Positions 45,884-59,130 of a stretch of 64,000 bases of DNA are shown piece by piece. The DNA is taken from the NCBI GenBank assembly GCA_020064725.1, contig JAGTWJ010000019.1, positions 3,348,001 to 3,412,000 of the forward strand. Direction: 5' to 3'. The translations under genes were made by a program, and so were the position numbers. The stretch comes from Drechslerella dactyloides (Eukaryota; Ascomycota; Orbiliomycetes; Orbiliales; Orbiliaceae). The notes under the pieces were generated by a model, which was given only the letters and a program-made list of their open reading frames with translations, made no database searches and was not told where the DNA came from. The first letter of the stretch is position 1. Each line of letters begins with the position of its first letter.

Positions 45884-48486
45884 GGCGGCAATGCGAGGTT
45901 CCCTGGTTCCTTAAAAAGTTTGAGCATTGGATGACCTAATGCTTCTGCTAGTGGAAAGAGGGCTGTTAGCGGAAGCCCGATTCTGATGCTTCTGGTAACG
46001 CGGGATGATGTGCAATAACCACAAGGGGACGGATGTAGGAAAAGTCGTGGGCTGCAGGCTTCTAACCTAGATATTGTCCGCTGGCATAAGGTGGATTGGT
46101 GAGGAAATTGTCGGTCAGGCCACGGTACGTGGCCCTCGGAGACGTCGCTTTTATTGCTTCTGCGACTCCTGCGATCCCCAAAGGGGCAGATGCGAGGTGG
46201 TATCGGCAGGGCGCTTCGGGCGAAACGGGTTCAGGACGGACGAACCAGCGATGCTCGTGAGAACGGTGGCTGGGCGTGGGCGTACTTGGGAGCCTGGGCC
46301 CGTCAATGATCTTCTGCAGGTTGCTTGGATTCGTTAGCTGGATCGTGCGCGGAAGTAATGCCGTGCCTGGGCTTTATAGTTTAGCTTGCGCCGCAGCCCA
46401 TGAACGTGAACTAAGAATAATATCAATCGATCGGGGTGGTGTTTAGGAGTTCAAGTGCAGTTCGAGGGCGGGTGCGGGTGCCGCTACGACATCACCAAAA
46501 CACCGGACCGGGGGGCATCCACGCAAGGAGGGAACGTGAACAGAGGGGGGGATTTGAATCCAAGGGACAGGACTACGCACAGGGATGATGAATGGATCGA
46601 TCGAGACACAGCAGGAGAAGCTCACTTTGAGATGATAATGTCGCTAAGTCGTAGGCTCACCAACGTTAAGTTGCAATCTGCTGCTGCATACGGAAATAAA
46701 AGTCGACGTCTTTATATCCTTTGATTCGTGCCCGACGCAGCCACGGCTCACAAGCAGCCGGGATGGTTTGCCTCTCGCAGTTGTCGTTACATGGACACGA
46801 AGTACTTCGGCTTCTAGCTTCTTTCACGAACGGACTGGGAACGGAAGACCTGCAGCGCGCTGTTTGACCCGTTGCCCGAAGCACGCAGATACCCGTTACT
46901 TAAAATGGAGCGGTCTCTTTGTCCTGGGAAGCAAGCTCACACTAATGACGCCAGTGTAAAACCCGTCTGGATCTGTCCAAGATCAAGGCAGCGGCATGGT
47001 GGGAGGTTACATTCGGCTAGCGATTCCGCTGGGGTACTCTGGGTGACATGTTCATGTTCACGTTAACGCATGGTTTTCGGAGTGTTAACTTAAGCCCGTC
47101 ATTTTAACATTCTGTTAGTTTAGCCAGCTCGCGAGCTCGCCGTAGGAATCGGCTGGATTTCAAAGTGGAGGCTTCAGAGATCGATCGATCAGAGATGGAT
47201 GCGGACACCGCAAGGTGCGCCTTTGGTCCGACGGCCATCAGCTATATTCGTCGCCAATTTCAACATCGGTATTCTCTTTACGATCATTGCTTCCGACCAC
47301 GACATCAATTCAGCAGAGCTTTTAATGCATGCAAGTTATTAATACTGTTATTCGCAGCAACGGAACGGAATTTTTCCTCCCAGGGCCTGCGAAGCTAAGT
47401 CTAGTCTTTTGGCCGCCCTTGCAAGGTACGCGATCAACCGAGTTTTTAAAAATAGAAACCTAGCGCGACCGAGTTCCCCTGCTGTTTTCTGCAGTGGAAG
47501 ATGTCGCCCTCCGGACGGGCTAGCGCTGTTTCGATGGTGGAGCTGGCCAGCCCGCCAACAGTTCCTATCAGCCAACCAACCAACAAATTTCGAACTGTAC
47601 ACTGTACCTGTATAACATGTCACAGCATTTGATACAGCGCCCCCGCGGGTCCCTTGACGATCATATAAAATCCGGTGTCATGTAGTAGTTGTTGGCGACA
47701 TTCCTCTAGGCTTGGTGGCTCGGTGATAGAAAAAGCCGGCCACCGCGCACCGGCCTGAGCGGCTGACAAGATACTCACGCGCTAGCATGCAACGTTCGAA
47801 GTACCAAGGTCAAAGTTAACGGGTGGATGTCACGCCAACTATGTCTATAGCCATCCATGTGCATGCATGTGGTTAGTCGACTCTCAAGCATGTGGTGCGG
47901 ATTGATTGACCTGGGAAAGATTAGCAAGCCGTACAACGATTTGAATATTCCGAATAGCGTTACCGCAGGCGCTCTGCTTGGCTATTAAATTCCAGCTCCC
48001 AGCTTAAACCCAAGTGCTACCTTCCGTGGAGTGAAGTTATAAATGCGATGTACCTGTTGTACCTGTCTCTGTACTGCCATGCTGCCCCAGCCCTGGCTTG
48101 TCATGGGCGCAGCGACCGCCAAGGAAAACTTGTAATCTCGATCACAATCAATCAAAATCCGTACTTGTACCAGCATGCATACATGTGACAAAGATGTTCT
48201 CCGTCCCGGGAATACCCATAGTGAAGTTTGATCAATTGAGGTGCACGCTCGCCGACGTCGCATGGCCGTTTCCCTGCTTGTGTCACCAACAACAATGCAC
48301 ACACGTTTTGAATTTACTGCGCCGCTCCGTCGCGTCGAAAGTCGATGTCAACAGCCCGCCTATCGTTGAACACTCTTGTTTGCTCAAACTACAGCATTAT
48401 ATTAACTTCGCTACCCTACAATCTGATTAGCTACCTGGGCGCATTGGCAGGGCGATTGCCACCCCATCTCAGAGACCAGCCGCCAG
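45884..48486. other. Intergenic region, no supported gene
   Basis: About 2.6 kb between two minus-strand genes. The right part should hold the amidase 3' end and the left part the promoter of the zinc-ribbon-like gene. Short open frames are present on both strands without family features or splice chains. Confidence 0.45.
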
Positions 48487-50789
48487 TCAAAGGCTCAAAA
48501 CATCAACCCAGTTCCCGGGTCTCTTCCTGACAAGCTGCGTCGCCTTTGCCACATCCGCCGCCCATCCAAGCAGATCCTCGTCCTTCCCCCACTCCGCCAG
48601 ACCCATAAGTGACACCGGCATGCTCGTTGCCTCATCGTATCCAACAATAGAGTTGATGCTTGGCGTCCCAATGAAGTTCCCAATGGAAACGTACTTCATG
48701 CTCCGGATGCTGCTATCACCGTCGCTCACTCTACACAAGATAAGTGGGTATCGTTAGTCGCGGTTCGGGAACGTGTCTTTTGTAATGTAACACGTTGCAT
48801 ATATTTTGTTTGGCTATCGGATCGTTATCATTGGTGCGAAGGGAAAGCTTAAACGTACCCGTATTTCAAGTGTGCTTCGTTGATCTCGGCGCCTACGTCT
48901 GGTGTCACTGGGGTCACCAAGATCATCCCCGGGTACTTCTGCCATATTGCTGCGAAGTGGCTCATCAACATGCCGCGAATCTTGTTCGCTGCTACGATAT
49001 CGATTGCTGGTGTTTGCGCGGCAACCGAGAAGAGCACGCGATTCGCTGCATTCAGGCCGCTGTAGTTGCCGTTGAGGAATGCAGCCATCTCTGTGATAAT
49101 ACTGACACTGTGCGCTCGTCTGCATGGAAACATCAATATACCATAGATCAAATTGCAATATAAATATAGTCATATATGATGTTCAGGCTTACCGGGCGAT
49201 GGTTATGTAGGGAATCGGCGGGAGGCGGATAACCTCGTAACCCTGTTTCTCAAGGCTCTGCACCGCATCCTGGACGAGCCCATGAACCGCTGGCGAGCAG
49301 TCGTCGAACCAGAATCCATCCATGCCAACCACCTTCTTTCTACGCCCTGTCAGAGGCGCTGAAGGGTCCCGAAGCTCTGGGAACATGGATGATAGCGTAC
49401 TATCAGGATCTGGAGCCGACATGATGCGATAGGCTATCTTCAAATCTTCGATCGTAGCGCACATTGGCCCTGTGACGCCGTTCTGGTTTTGTACGTTCGA
49501 TCAGATGCTATTCTTGTTTAATAGATATCAGACAAGAGGTTTTATTGTAACATACCGCCGGAGACAGGCTAGGAGTTGGCCGGCTGGACACTCTGCCATG
49601 GGATGTCTTAAGGCCGTATATACCACAGTAACTCGACGGAATGCTAGAACAAGTTGCGCAGAAGTGTCAGTATGCATTGTAATCTGATCTTATTGGAAAT
49701 TTTCGCGGAGAAAATTCTCACCGAATCGAACCTCCACCATCACAGCCAACAGCGATCGGAACTAGGCCAGCAGCGACAAAATAGGCAGAGCCGCCGGACG
49801 AACCACCAGTATAGTACTTGCTGTTGTATGGATTCCTCGGAGTCCTTCCACCCACAGGGTTGCAATTCGTCGTCTAAACATATACCACAATGCACATCCC
49901 ACGTCAGTCAGAGGAAACCAAGATCACTCGTATAGGCAAGCACGAGAATCCGAGAAATCACCCTTACATCGCTGCCGCACTCATGCATGGAGCTTTTTGC
50001 AATAACGATAGCTCCGGCCTCCTCCAGTTTCTGCACGCACCAAGCGGTCTCCCCTTCACCCTTGTCGAACACTTTTGCCGCACCAAAGGTTGTCTCGTAG
50101 CCGTGCATGAATATCTCGTCTTTCACGACGATAGGCACGCCGTCGAGCGGCCCAAGCGGCTCGCCCTTTTCATACCGCTCCGTAGACGCCTTGGCGGCTG
50201 CGAGCACTAGCTCAGGTAGTACTTGGACCACGGCTGCCTTATGTGGCGGTTGGACTATAATGTCCAGGAGCTTCTGCACAACTTGCGTAGGCGTCGCCTT
50301 ACGGGCCTGGTACAGTTTAACGAAGTCTGCAGAGCTGTAGAACGCCGTGTCGACCGGCGCATTTACAACCTCGAGGTCGTCGGCAGCAGTAGCCGAAGCG
50401 TCGTCGCTTTCCGTTGGAATCACGCACGGAACAGCACATGGCATCGAGTAGTGGTCGAGAATCTTGAGGTGCTTGAGCGCTCCGAATTGGGCATTGTTCC
50501 AAAGAAATCGCTGCAAAAAGCCAAGGTTCGTAACACTACAAATCCGTGCGAATTATCACACCGTTAGCACTGATCATTGCATGCGCGTATCGCCACAAGT
50601 CGCACCGAGATGTGAGGACGCTATAGGTGTGGGCTATGATAATTACATTGATGCCAGAATCTGGAGCGGAAGGCCCGACACCACGGGATTGTTCGCGGGG
50701 GGGTTCTGGTATTTCGCCTCCGCGGCCGACGGGTCGATCTCCTTCGGCCGGGGATAGTATAGATATCGGAGTGTCGAGCTGGACGGCAT
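48487..50789 (-). CDS. Amidase (amidase-signature family)
   Basis: Seven exons, 50789-50647, 50535-49968, 49873-49722, 49643-49556, 49482-49193, 49119-48859 and 48730-48487, encode 581 residues with every phase closing. The amidase-signature Ser-cisSer-Lys triad is complete. The Lys lies in GVPIVVKDE (about residue 186), the cis-Ser in YTGGSSGGSA (about 262) and the nucleophilic Ser in GCDGGGSIRIPSSYCG (about 286). KTSHGRVSSRPT and NGVTGPMCATIEDL follow as in other family members. The enzyme hydrolyses a carboxamide C-N bond, releasing ammonia or an amine; the substrate cannot be predicted. The N-terminus (YYPRPKEIDPSAAEAKYQNPP) matches fungal homologues and fixes the start. No signal peptide is present, so it is probably cytosolic. 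The sixth intron (about 128 nt, 48858-48731) is the longest. Confidence 0.93.
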
Positions 50790-51417
50790 GGCTTAAGGCT
50801 GGGCGGGTATGCGACGCGGATGCGCGCCAATGGTAACAGCCGGGGTTCCACGGTATTTAATCGTCTTGGACCTGTCAGACGGACGCGATTGTGAGATCCG
50901 GAGGGGCGCGCACATGCTCCCCGCATCTCGCTCATTACTAAGATTCAGCTGCGGAATTGGCTCTAGCTTTGGCGGAGCCGAGGAAGCCGGATAGCAGGCA
51001 ACACACCGGCCAGTGTGGTGGTTTGCAGGCAGCAGGAATTCGAAGCGTACAAACGTGATCATGCAGCATTATCGGAGTGTCCCGCTGCGACAATCCGGTA
51101 TCAGTTTCAGAGTCAGATGGATTTCTAGGTTCATCCTTCTGCCACTCACTGCCAATGAGATGGACATATACCTATGTTGGGCAGGCCAGAAACCGCCCAT
51201 TGGTAGATAGTCCCTAATATCAAAGATGTAATATACAGCTTCACAATGCAACCACTGCCAAACAAACCAGATCTCGATATGAAGTATGTAATCTCCAACA
51301 TGGCTGCCTCGTATCCGGACCCGCCGCTCCGTATCCACCGGTTCCGGGGACAAGACCAACCGCTGTCGCAAGCCCGTCGTATATACAATTGCAGACCCGA
51401 ACACACCGACCACCAAT
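50790..51417. other. Intergenic region upstream of the amidase
   Basis: About 630 bp between the amidase start and the stop of a small minus-strand gene. No coding feature is supported; it should hold the amidase promoter. Confidence 0.4.
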
Positions 51418-51693
51418 TCACTTGGCGTCCTCAACCTCCTTCACGATCGTGACCCTGCTTTCCACATGCTTCTCCTCGGACTCGGTGCTCGGCCTCGGCA
51501 TGGGACACTTCCGCCGCTTCTTCACCTGCTGTTGCTGCTTCCCCTCATCCGCGATCAATCGGTCACCCCGAGCATCTGCCGGGCAAGGCAGGATATGTGG
51601 TGCAGCGACGACAAGGAATGATATCACCGCTGTTGTCGAGAATATCGATGTGGTGAGGATTGACCTTGGAGGGTGGATTCGGAACGGCGGCAT
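51418..51693 (-). CDS. Small single-pass membrane protein
   Basis: A single ATG-started frame of 91 residues. It begins MPPFRIHPPRS, with a short basic N-terminus, followed by one hydrophobic segment at about residues 13-33 (LTTSIFSTTAVISFLVVAAP), then ILPCPAD. The C-terminal half is polar and charged with a basic KKRRK patch and ends VTIVKEVEDAK. The layout of basic N-terminus, one membrane segment, LPCPAD and charged tail resembles short, poorly characterised fungal proteins, some of them mitochondrial; that recollection is weak. Evidence is composition, topology and a clean ATG-to-stop frame. A chance frame remains possible. Confidence 0.5.
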   Translation of the reverse strand: MPPFRIHPPRSILTTSIFSTTAVISFLVVAAPHILPCPADARGDRLIADEGKQQQQVKKRRKCPMPRPSTESEEKHVESRVTIVKEVEDAK

Positions 51694-54600
51694 CGGGCAG
51701 GCGGGTTCCTCGTAGGCTCCGGAACGGCCTTGCTACCGTGCGATGTCTATACGGATCCGTTCTCGCTCAACTGGATTTTCAAAGTGTCAGCAATTGGTGT
51801 GTAACGTAACTCGATGGAGGGGTCAATGTGCATACGTGTTAAGGGTCGCGGCTGCACCCTGTCTCTAGAGCATTGTTTCGAGGACGGTAAGGGGACCGGT
51901 ATGCGCGCAGGTGGATACACGCAGATGTGGAGAGATATAGTAGCCGCGAGTGGTCTCGTTAGTCTCTCAATTGGAGGAAGATACAATCTGGGGAGAGTCG
52001 TGAAGCTGGCGGTGGGGGGCTGGCAGCCTTTGAAGCTGGGACGACGTTGCGCTCAAGCGCCGAAAAGCCCACCAGCAAAATCCGCACGCTTTGATTGGCC
52101 GTATCCGAAGAGGAAGTTTGTCGCAACGCAATTGGCAAACGGGCTGTGTTGTCGGCCGCCAGCTAGACTTCAGTCAATTGGATATCGTGATGCTCCAAGC
52201 CTGCCCGATCCACACTTTTCAGCGAGCTGAGTCTTAGTCTCGGGGGCGCAACCCTCCGAGCCGGCTCGATATATCCCGAGATCTCAACTCAATCATAACA
52301 ACATACGGTATCATTTGACTTTGGGTGGTCAAGTGCGCCGTGGGTGTTTAGAACGGTATGCATATGCGGACCCCCTTGGCCAATTGAGGCTGCTTCGACC
52401 TCGCTGACCTTGCCTTGTACGAGCAGGCCCTACGTATCGCATTAAGTAAACTACTCGAGTTCCCACTCTCGACCCCCATATCTCTGTGCAGCTTTCACAG
52501 TATGCGTGGCCTGGGCCGATGGACCCGGAACTGGAGGTGGCAAACAGATAATCCGGCGTGGAGTCCGCCGAAATGCCTGCAGACTCGCTGGGGGGTTCCC
52601 TGAAACCTCCCGAGAGAGGCCCGCTCAATGCCCCAGTTCACATGACTCGGGCTTGGGAGTAACAAGCATTGGAAAATTCATGCACGAACTTCGAATCGAA
52701 CTGTCAAGCACCTCGAATCTTGTGAAGATGGTGCCTGAATGGCTGCATGCATCTGGCCTTTAACACGTCGCTTGCAATTGCCTTCAAACCCGAGGCGAAG
52801 GGTGTCCCTGCCATCCTACGGTAAAGCTTCGTACAAAGAGGAAAGAGCTCCAGAACGCTCAGATCGTGTGTGCCAAAAGTTGATTTTGTGGGCCGGACCC
52901 ATCATGTCAGGAATGCATCTTAGCCAACTTACCTAACTCTGTGGAGCCAGAGCACACGACTTCGCATCGGCCACCTTTCGCTAGGATCTCGCTCGCCAAG
53001 AGCACCACCCTCGAGGGCCCTAGGAGACCGCTTCATGTCCTCGGCGGGAAAACTCCAAGGGTGGCGGACAAGTCTCCGTGTTGAGCAGCTCGAGCTCAAT
53101 AGCCCCTTCGTTAAAAAGGCTCACCGCTGGAGCTCGACAATCGGCGAATGACTTTGTTCGGGGCCTTTTCGCAATCCATTGTCCGAAAGGGAAATCGATG
53201 TCTGGGTATGTTCGGGATACCTCGACCTTCGTTCTTGGCAACTGCTCTCTTCAGAGGCTCATGGTCCTTCGAGATGAACTCGAAGTGACACGAGGAAACG
53301 TCTAGAGGGACAGGCTACCACAGTCATGTTTCTCTGGTGGCGCACAAGCGCGTGCTCAGCCAGAGTTACTACTAGGCTCTGCTATGGCGGCCCTCAAGAG
53401 AGCCTGCAGCTAGGCATGTGAGACCTTGTTTTCCCTCGTGGCTGGTAGTGGGCAGATTAAGTTTGGTTGTTCATGAGCCCCGCAGATAGCCTTGTATTGC
53501 CAGTGGATGTCAAGACATCCCGCACCACCATTGTTATAGACCCGAAAAATCGAGCGAGAGACTTTACCCAGGAATCCGGAATGCCATCTCGAAAGGTGAT
53601 TGTTTCTGTTTATGGCGCGTCTGTTTCACTCACACACCACGCTTGCTCCTGCAATTGAACTATACGACGGTAAGGTTTAGACCATTCCTCGCGAGTCAGG
53701 AAGTTTACGTCGTCTACCAAGCGTTCCCTTTTGGTGTCTGGCGTGCGACAGCCGCCCATAGCTCGAGGTCAGGGTAGGTCAAGCGAGAGCTCGGTATTTC
53801 CCGTTCCATGACAGCCGGCAGACCGCTCCACTCAGCGTCCTCGAGGCCTCCACCCAGCCATTCGAGCTGTGCCGCCAGGCAGACCTTTTTGGTCTCACAG
53901 ACGAGGGCATTGTAGTTAATTGTCTGCCACAGGTGTGCCGCGAAGTGACAAGACACATCCGTGCTGCGTGGGACTTGGAAGACTTCTAAACCACCGCTTT
54001 GGTTGGCTTCCCCTCATCAACCAGCTCTTGATCCGAATCCGAGACAGAAGAGCGTCTTTAGCTCTTAAGGCTACCCCATTGCATTGCATTGTCGTTTCGA
54101 AGATCAAGGTCCCACTCCCAAGGTTCACGCACACGTTGCGATAAGACGTCGCTCTTCCTTTCCCGTTTCTTCTGGATTCAGAACGCCCAGCCATTCGGGT
54201 TCCCTTAAGAGACCTCCTGCAGGCCTCCCCATTGTTACATTCCCTTTCTTTCCCTCCACCTCCTCCCTCCGGAGCTGAGCGAAGACCTCGTGATTCCCCG
54301 AAGTACAATTGCGATAGGATTATCGCGGTTATTCTGCTTTCCGTTCGCGTTTCACAAGCTGGCCCGCTGTCAGCGTTTATATCTTCGCATTCAGCCTGCA
54401 ATTGGAATTTGTCAATTGTTTCCTGTCAGCGCTGCAGCGATTGGTACCCATAGTTGTTGCCCTTGAAGCTTATACATCATATTACATATCATCACGACAC
54501 GACCGCCAGGCTGCAGGATCAGTCGGTCATCGCTATATCGTTTCAGGGTCATATATCCGCCGGATAAGAAGCAGAATTCTGCAGGTCCAAGCCGGGATAT

Positions 54601-56040
54601 CTATATTTCCGTTCACACCAATTGCAACTGCAACAACGGGAAGTACAGCCCCTATACTATCAACCAACGGCTTGCTGCGATCCCATACCGTCATTCGACG
54701 CCCACCTGTTATCAGCTTCCTCCGCGCGGACATCCAGATTCGAGACACTCATTTGAATCGGCCGCTCGACGCCACAACAAATCCCTCAGAATCCGGCTTT
54801 CATTCTTCAAACGGCGGTTGGCATCGCATTGCGCATCTCGTCGCAGCTGGTCGGTTTAACCGAGGGAAAAGGCTCCCACCACGTTGAATTCATCATTCAA
54901 CGGCCTGAACTAATTTCTAAGATCCACAGTTGGCGCCAACGTTACGCACGGGGCTCCCACTGTCGTTGGAAGCCGTAGGAACCAATTCCCGTTCCACGAA
55001 GCCGTGCCATCGACCAGGAGTTGGCGTTATCCCGGGGCTACTTTTGCTCGAAGGATATTCGGAAAACGTTCTGGAAGGGCAACTTTCAGGTGTTTGAGGA
55101 TACTTTGCGACCAGGTTGCGTTACCAGCTAGCTTGGACTTGGAAGCCCCAAAGGCGGCTAGCAAGGACCTGCTGGGTCGTATCTGCACACCAGCCTAACA
55201 GGCGTGCTCGAGCTCTCTCTCCTTCTAGACGAGACGGGGAACCCTCTGAAAAGTACCTTTGCCCTTTAATCCATTGTTTCGGTACCCGAAACCCTTCTCC
55301 CTTCCAGCCCACCGCATTATCACAGGCCGCGGTGCATAACATCCACTCCAGTCACCTTGGGTCCGCTCGCTTCTCGACCAGAGCAAGCACAAGTTCGGTC
55401 CGGCGGTGGTCAGGAGCATCCCTAGCAGTAAAACAAGCGTCTCACTACCGGTTTGTGTTGTTACCGTCGACGAGCTCACAATTTCCCCGGCCACTTTTAT
55501 ACCGGAGTCCATTCGTATGCGCTAGGTGCGCTAGGTATTAAATACACCGTATCCCCGAGACACCCTGTCTGTTGAGGTTGCGCTGCCTTCGACAAACTCG
55601 ACATCGAGCTCTTGCCTCCCATATCTATTACCAACACCACTTACCCTGCGGTTGGAAAGGACAGCAACGTTCGTCCTTCAGGATCCTTTGACGCTACGTT
55701 GAGCGCTGCCTAAGCTTTCGAGCCTCTTGAGTCACATATATTACCTTCTGACGAAACCAGCCGTTTGGTAATCAGATCCACAGGGAACCGCCAGCGGAAG
55801 TTTCCTACGTCGGATTTAACCCACGCCGCGGCCGAACCCGCCACTAGCATCGACGACGAAGCGTTCAGCCGATATCATCTCTCGAGCCACCAGCCAGAGA
55901 AAGTCTCACGGTTTTTAATCCTTCCTTTTTCACAATCTAAACATCACAGACCGCTCGGTGCTCGAGTTCTCGAGTCCTGCGACAACAACTCCTAAACTTA
56001 GATTCGCTACACGTTTGCGAACAACGAGAGCGATCTTATC
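51694..56040. other. Region without a supported gene, partly the Sfp1-like leader
   Basis: About 4.3 kb. Frames occur on both strands (for example overlapping ones at 53020-53305), but no domain or consistent splice chain was found. The last 1-2 kb before 56041 are pyrimidine-rich and carry no credible ATG frame near the start codon, consistent with a long 5' leader of the regulator gene, as is common for fungal transcription factors. Confidence 0.4.
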
Positions 56041-57810
56041 ATGGCTCCCGGCCCGATAGACATCAGACCGTCGCCGCACGCCGCACAGGCTGCTGCCACC
56101 CGACCGAACTCGGGTGGTGTTACTTCGAATCTCACATCCGCCCTGCGGGCCGCCGGAGAAGCAGCCAGGCAGTCGAACTTCAGTCCGAGTCAGCCCTCAA
56201 ATGTCACATCCGCTGGCCCGCAGCCGGAGCGGGGTCCGACGAGCCAAGGCATAACCATCGGGGGGATAACATCGGCAGTCAACCACAGCGGTAAATTCCA
56301 GCGGAGAGAGTCCCTAGCACAAAGCGAAGCGGGCAGATCCCTTATGAACGGTGGTATGAGCTGGGGAGGAGTGAGCGTGGGCAGCTGGATTCGAGATGAG
56401 TATGCAGGCTTCCTATAACTCCCCCATTCCGGATCACCGAACGGACCACTAACCTCGCGACTCCTCCTGCAGTATCATAATGACTGGCACATCGCCGTTC
56501 TCCTACCAGTCGCCGTCCTACCACTCGTCCTCTTACCTCCCAAAACTGGAGGCCAACTTCTTCCGGGACTTCTCCTGCTGCGGCAAGACACTCCCTTCGC
56601 TACATGATTTGCTACAACACTACGAAGAAGTCCACGCTCAGTCGGGAAACCAAGTCCAGCTGCCGGAGAGCGTACGGGAATACACAAGAAATAACAGCAC
56701 GGCATCCACCGGTCTCGCTGGCAGCATGTCGGCCGGACTGAGTCGCTTAGTCCAGCAGCAACAGATGCACCACCAGAAAATGGCGCAGGCGTCTCAGGCA
56801 CAGGGACCGAACAGAGGTGATAGGTTAGGAAGCATCAGCGGAGGCGGTGTTGATGTTGCGGAAGAGATGGAAATGGATGACGACGACATGACGCCGCCAC
56901 CTAATGTGAATCAGATTATACCCGCCGCTCCCGGATTGCGGCTATCGACACAGATGCCGCCCAGTTTCATGAACAATCCAACCGTGTCCTCCGTCAATAC
57001 GCCAAATATGCCCAACCCGTCGACTCCTGCCACTGACCGATATAAATCGCCGGACTCATCCGGCCCTGGAACGCCTGGAAACGTCGATATCAAAAACGAA
57101 CTGGAGAGCCTAGCTAACTTTGGCGCAATGAATCTTGGGTATATGGGAGATGAATTAGATCTCACCATTCACGACCCTGGCAAGCATCTGTTCAACCCCA
57201 TGGGCACTGGAGCTCCTCGAGCGCCAGGATTCCCGCAGATGAGTATTCAGCAACTTCGGGCCGCTCGAGAAAACGAACTCGCGAGAAGGATGAACATGGA
57301 CGGATACATGGGCAACAATGTCCCCGGCGCCAGCATACCCGGGAACGAGGCCCTGCTGCAAAGCCTGTGGGCCATGCAGGAGGATAAACCGTACAAATGC
57401 CCTGTTATTGGCTGCGAGAAGGCGTACAAGAACCAGAATGGCTTGAAGTATCACAAAAATGTAAGTCTGAAACCACCAGTCATGGGACACTCGATCATGC
57501 AGGCGGTCAGCTAACCCTTGATCCATTATAGCATGGCCACGTAAACCAAACGTTACACCAGAACCCCGACGGAACCTATAGCATCATCAATCCCGAGACA
57601 TCGATTCCGTATCCGGGCACTATGGGCATGGAGAAGGAGAAACCATACAAATGCGAGTTTTGCGGAAAGCGATACAAGAACCTCAACGGACTCAAATACC
57701 ACCGCGCGCATTCAAATCACCAGTACGCAGCTGGCCTCATGGTGGCTGCTGGGCTGTCCGGGATGCCGGCGCTCGAGCCGCTTGACGACGCTCTCGGGGA
57801 GGACTATTAA
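56041..57810 (+). CDS. sfp1: Sfp1-like C2H2 zinc-finger transcription factor
   Basis: Three exons, 56041-56399, 56473-57460 and 57532-57810, encode 541 residues. There is an N-terminal divergent finger, FSCCGKTLPSLHDLLQHYEEVH, at about 153-174. A long Ser/Pro/Asn-rich middle part includes an acidic EEMEMDDDD patch near 250. A C-terminal split pair follows: KPYKCPVIGCEKAYKNQNGL...YHKN-HGH (about 427-452) and KPYKCEFCGKRYKNLNGLKYHRAHSNH (about 487-512), separated by about 35 residues ending in MEKE. This spacing and the near-repeat YKNxNGLKYH are characteristic of Sfp1, a nuclear regulator of ribosomal protein and growth genes under nutrient/TOR control in yeast. Ortholog assignment is firm; target genes in this fungus are not visible. 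Two introns interrupt, one exactly within the first finger's His region. Confidence 0.9.
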
Positions 57811-59130
57811 ATGCGCTTGGGTAGGGAAGCTCGTTTCCGGCATCTCAATAGACGTGTCCATTTAGCCGATTATTCACGGGTCCAAACGGGCGTCGTCATG
57901 CTGGATCGATTTATAATCGAGTGTCATCCGCCGCAAGTTCCAGACCCCGAAAGCCCAAGCGCGCTCGTCATTGCCACTTTGTCGGTCTCGGCCCTCTTGT
58001 CACTTCCCGCCCCATCCGTCCAACGACTTCGTCCAACCAGCCGCAACACACTGTTCTTCGCCACAAACGTTTACACCAAGCCTATTTAACATGGGCACTT
58101 TTTAATGGCTCGACGCTCGTGTCACCTCTCCGCTTTCCTCCGTATTTCCAAGGCGATGTGTTAACCTCATTGTTGTTACGAGTTCCATGGTTTTCTACGC
58201 GAAGGGATCGATACTTGTTCATGATTAGATATGTCCCCCCACATGCCCGTTGGTTGTTCATCAAGCCTGCCGCTCGAAACTCGCAACTGGTTAGAGACTT
58301 GCTCGATACGTTTGTTCTTTATTTCTTTCTTTCGTTCTTTTATTCCTTGCACAAAGATGGGCGTTCCGAAATATCCACCGCTATTGCCGTTTGTCCACAA
58401 AAGAATTGTCCATGGTCAGGACCGGAATGGAGTTTCTCATGTTATCTTTCGTTGATTTATTGCCGCTCCTCTCTCTCTCAGATTCTATCGCTTTGTTCCC
58501 CAAAACTTTCTACCTAATGCACGGGGGCTGCCACTGAGGCGATCCCGACCCATCTCTCGAGTTTTTGTGCCTGCGCGATTAGAAATCTCCCTTGACAGCT
58601 GCTCCAGCCTGCTTGAGTATATACATACATACACATGGGGGGAACATGTCTGAGCTTTTGCCTATGTTATTGTTGATGTTGACACAAAAGTTATGTTGGA
58701 TCTTGCATGGAGAATAGCTACGATTTTAACCAGAAGAAAAGAAAAGTTTTGCGATACCGCTCACGCGAACACTAGGATATGATTGACTAGACTTGTCTCC
58801 GTTACAGACATCCCGACTAAACCAGCAGTATAGTCTACAGCGCATATTATTGAGGCTGCGCGCAGTCGCAATTACTAACAAGGCTTGCATGCATGCGTGA
58901 AAGTCCCGATGATGCCATCACGATGCTCGCTAACCGGTCGATAGACGGCCATCGATGGGTATCTGGGTATATCGCCACGTGGCGGGAAAGCCCTCATCTA
59001 CGGCGTGACTGCGTTCCTGGAGATTTAAAGACCGCGGAAATAGGGCATACGTGTGCTGATCGAGCATTTCATCGAACATCGCGCCTCTCTCAGGCTCAAA
59101 CCGGCCGAGTCTATTGGCGACAGAAACAAC
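57811..59130. other. Intergenic region
   Basis: About 1.3 kb between two plus-strand genes. It begins with the probable T-rich 3' untranslated region of the Sfp1-like gene (to about 58500) and ends with the promoter of the secreted-protein gene. Open frames here lack family features. Confidence 0.4.

Noticed and set aside
53020..53305. Overlapping frames of about 75 codons on both strands with protein-like composition
   Set aside because: No family resemblance, no splice partners, and both strands cannot easily be coding; kept as non-coding.
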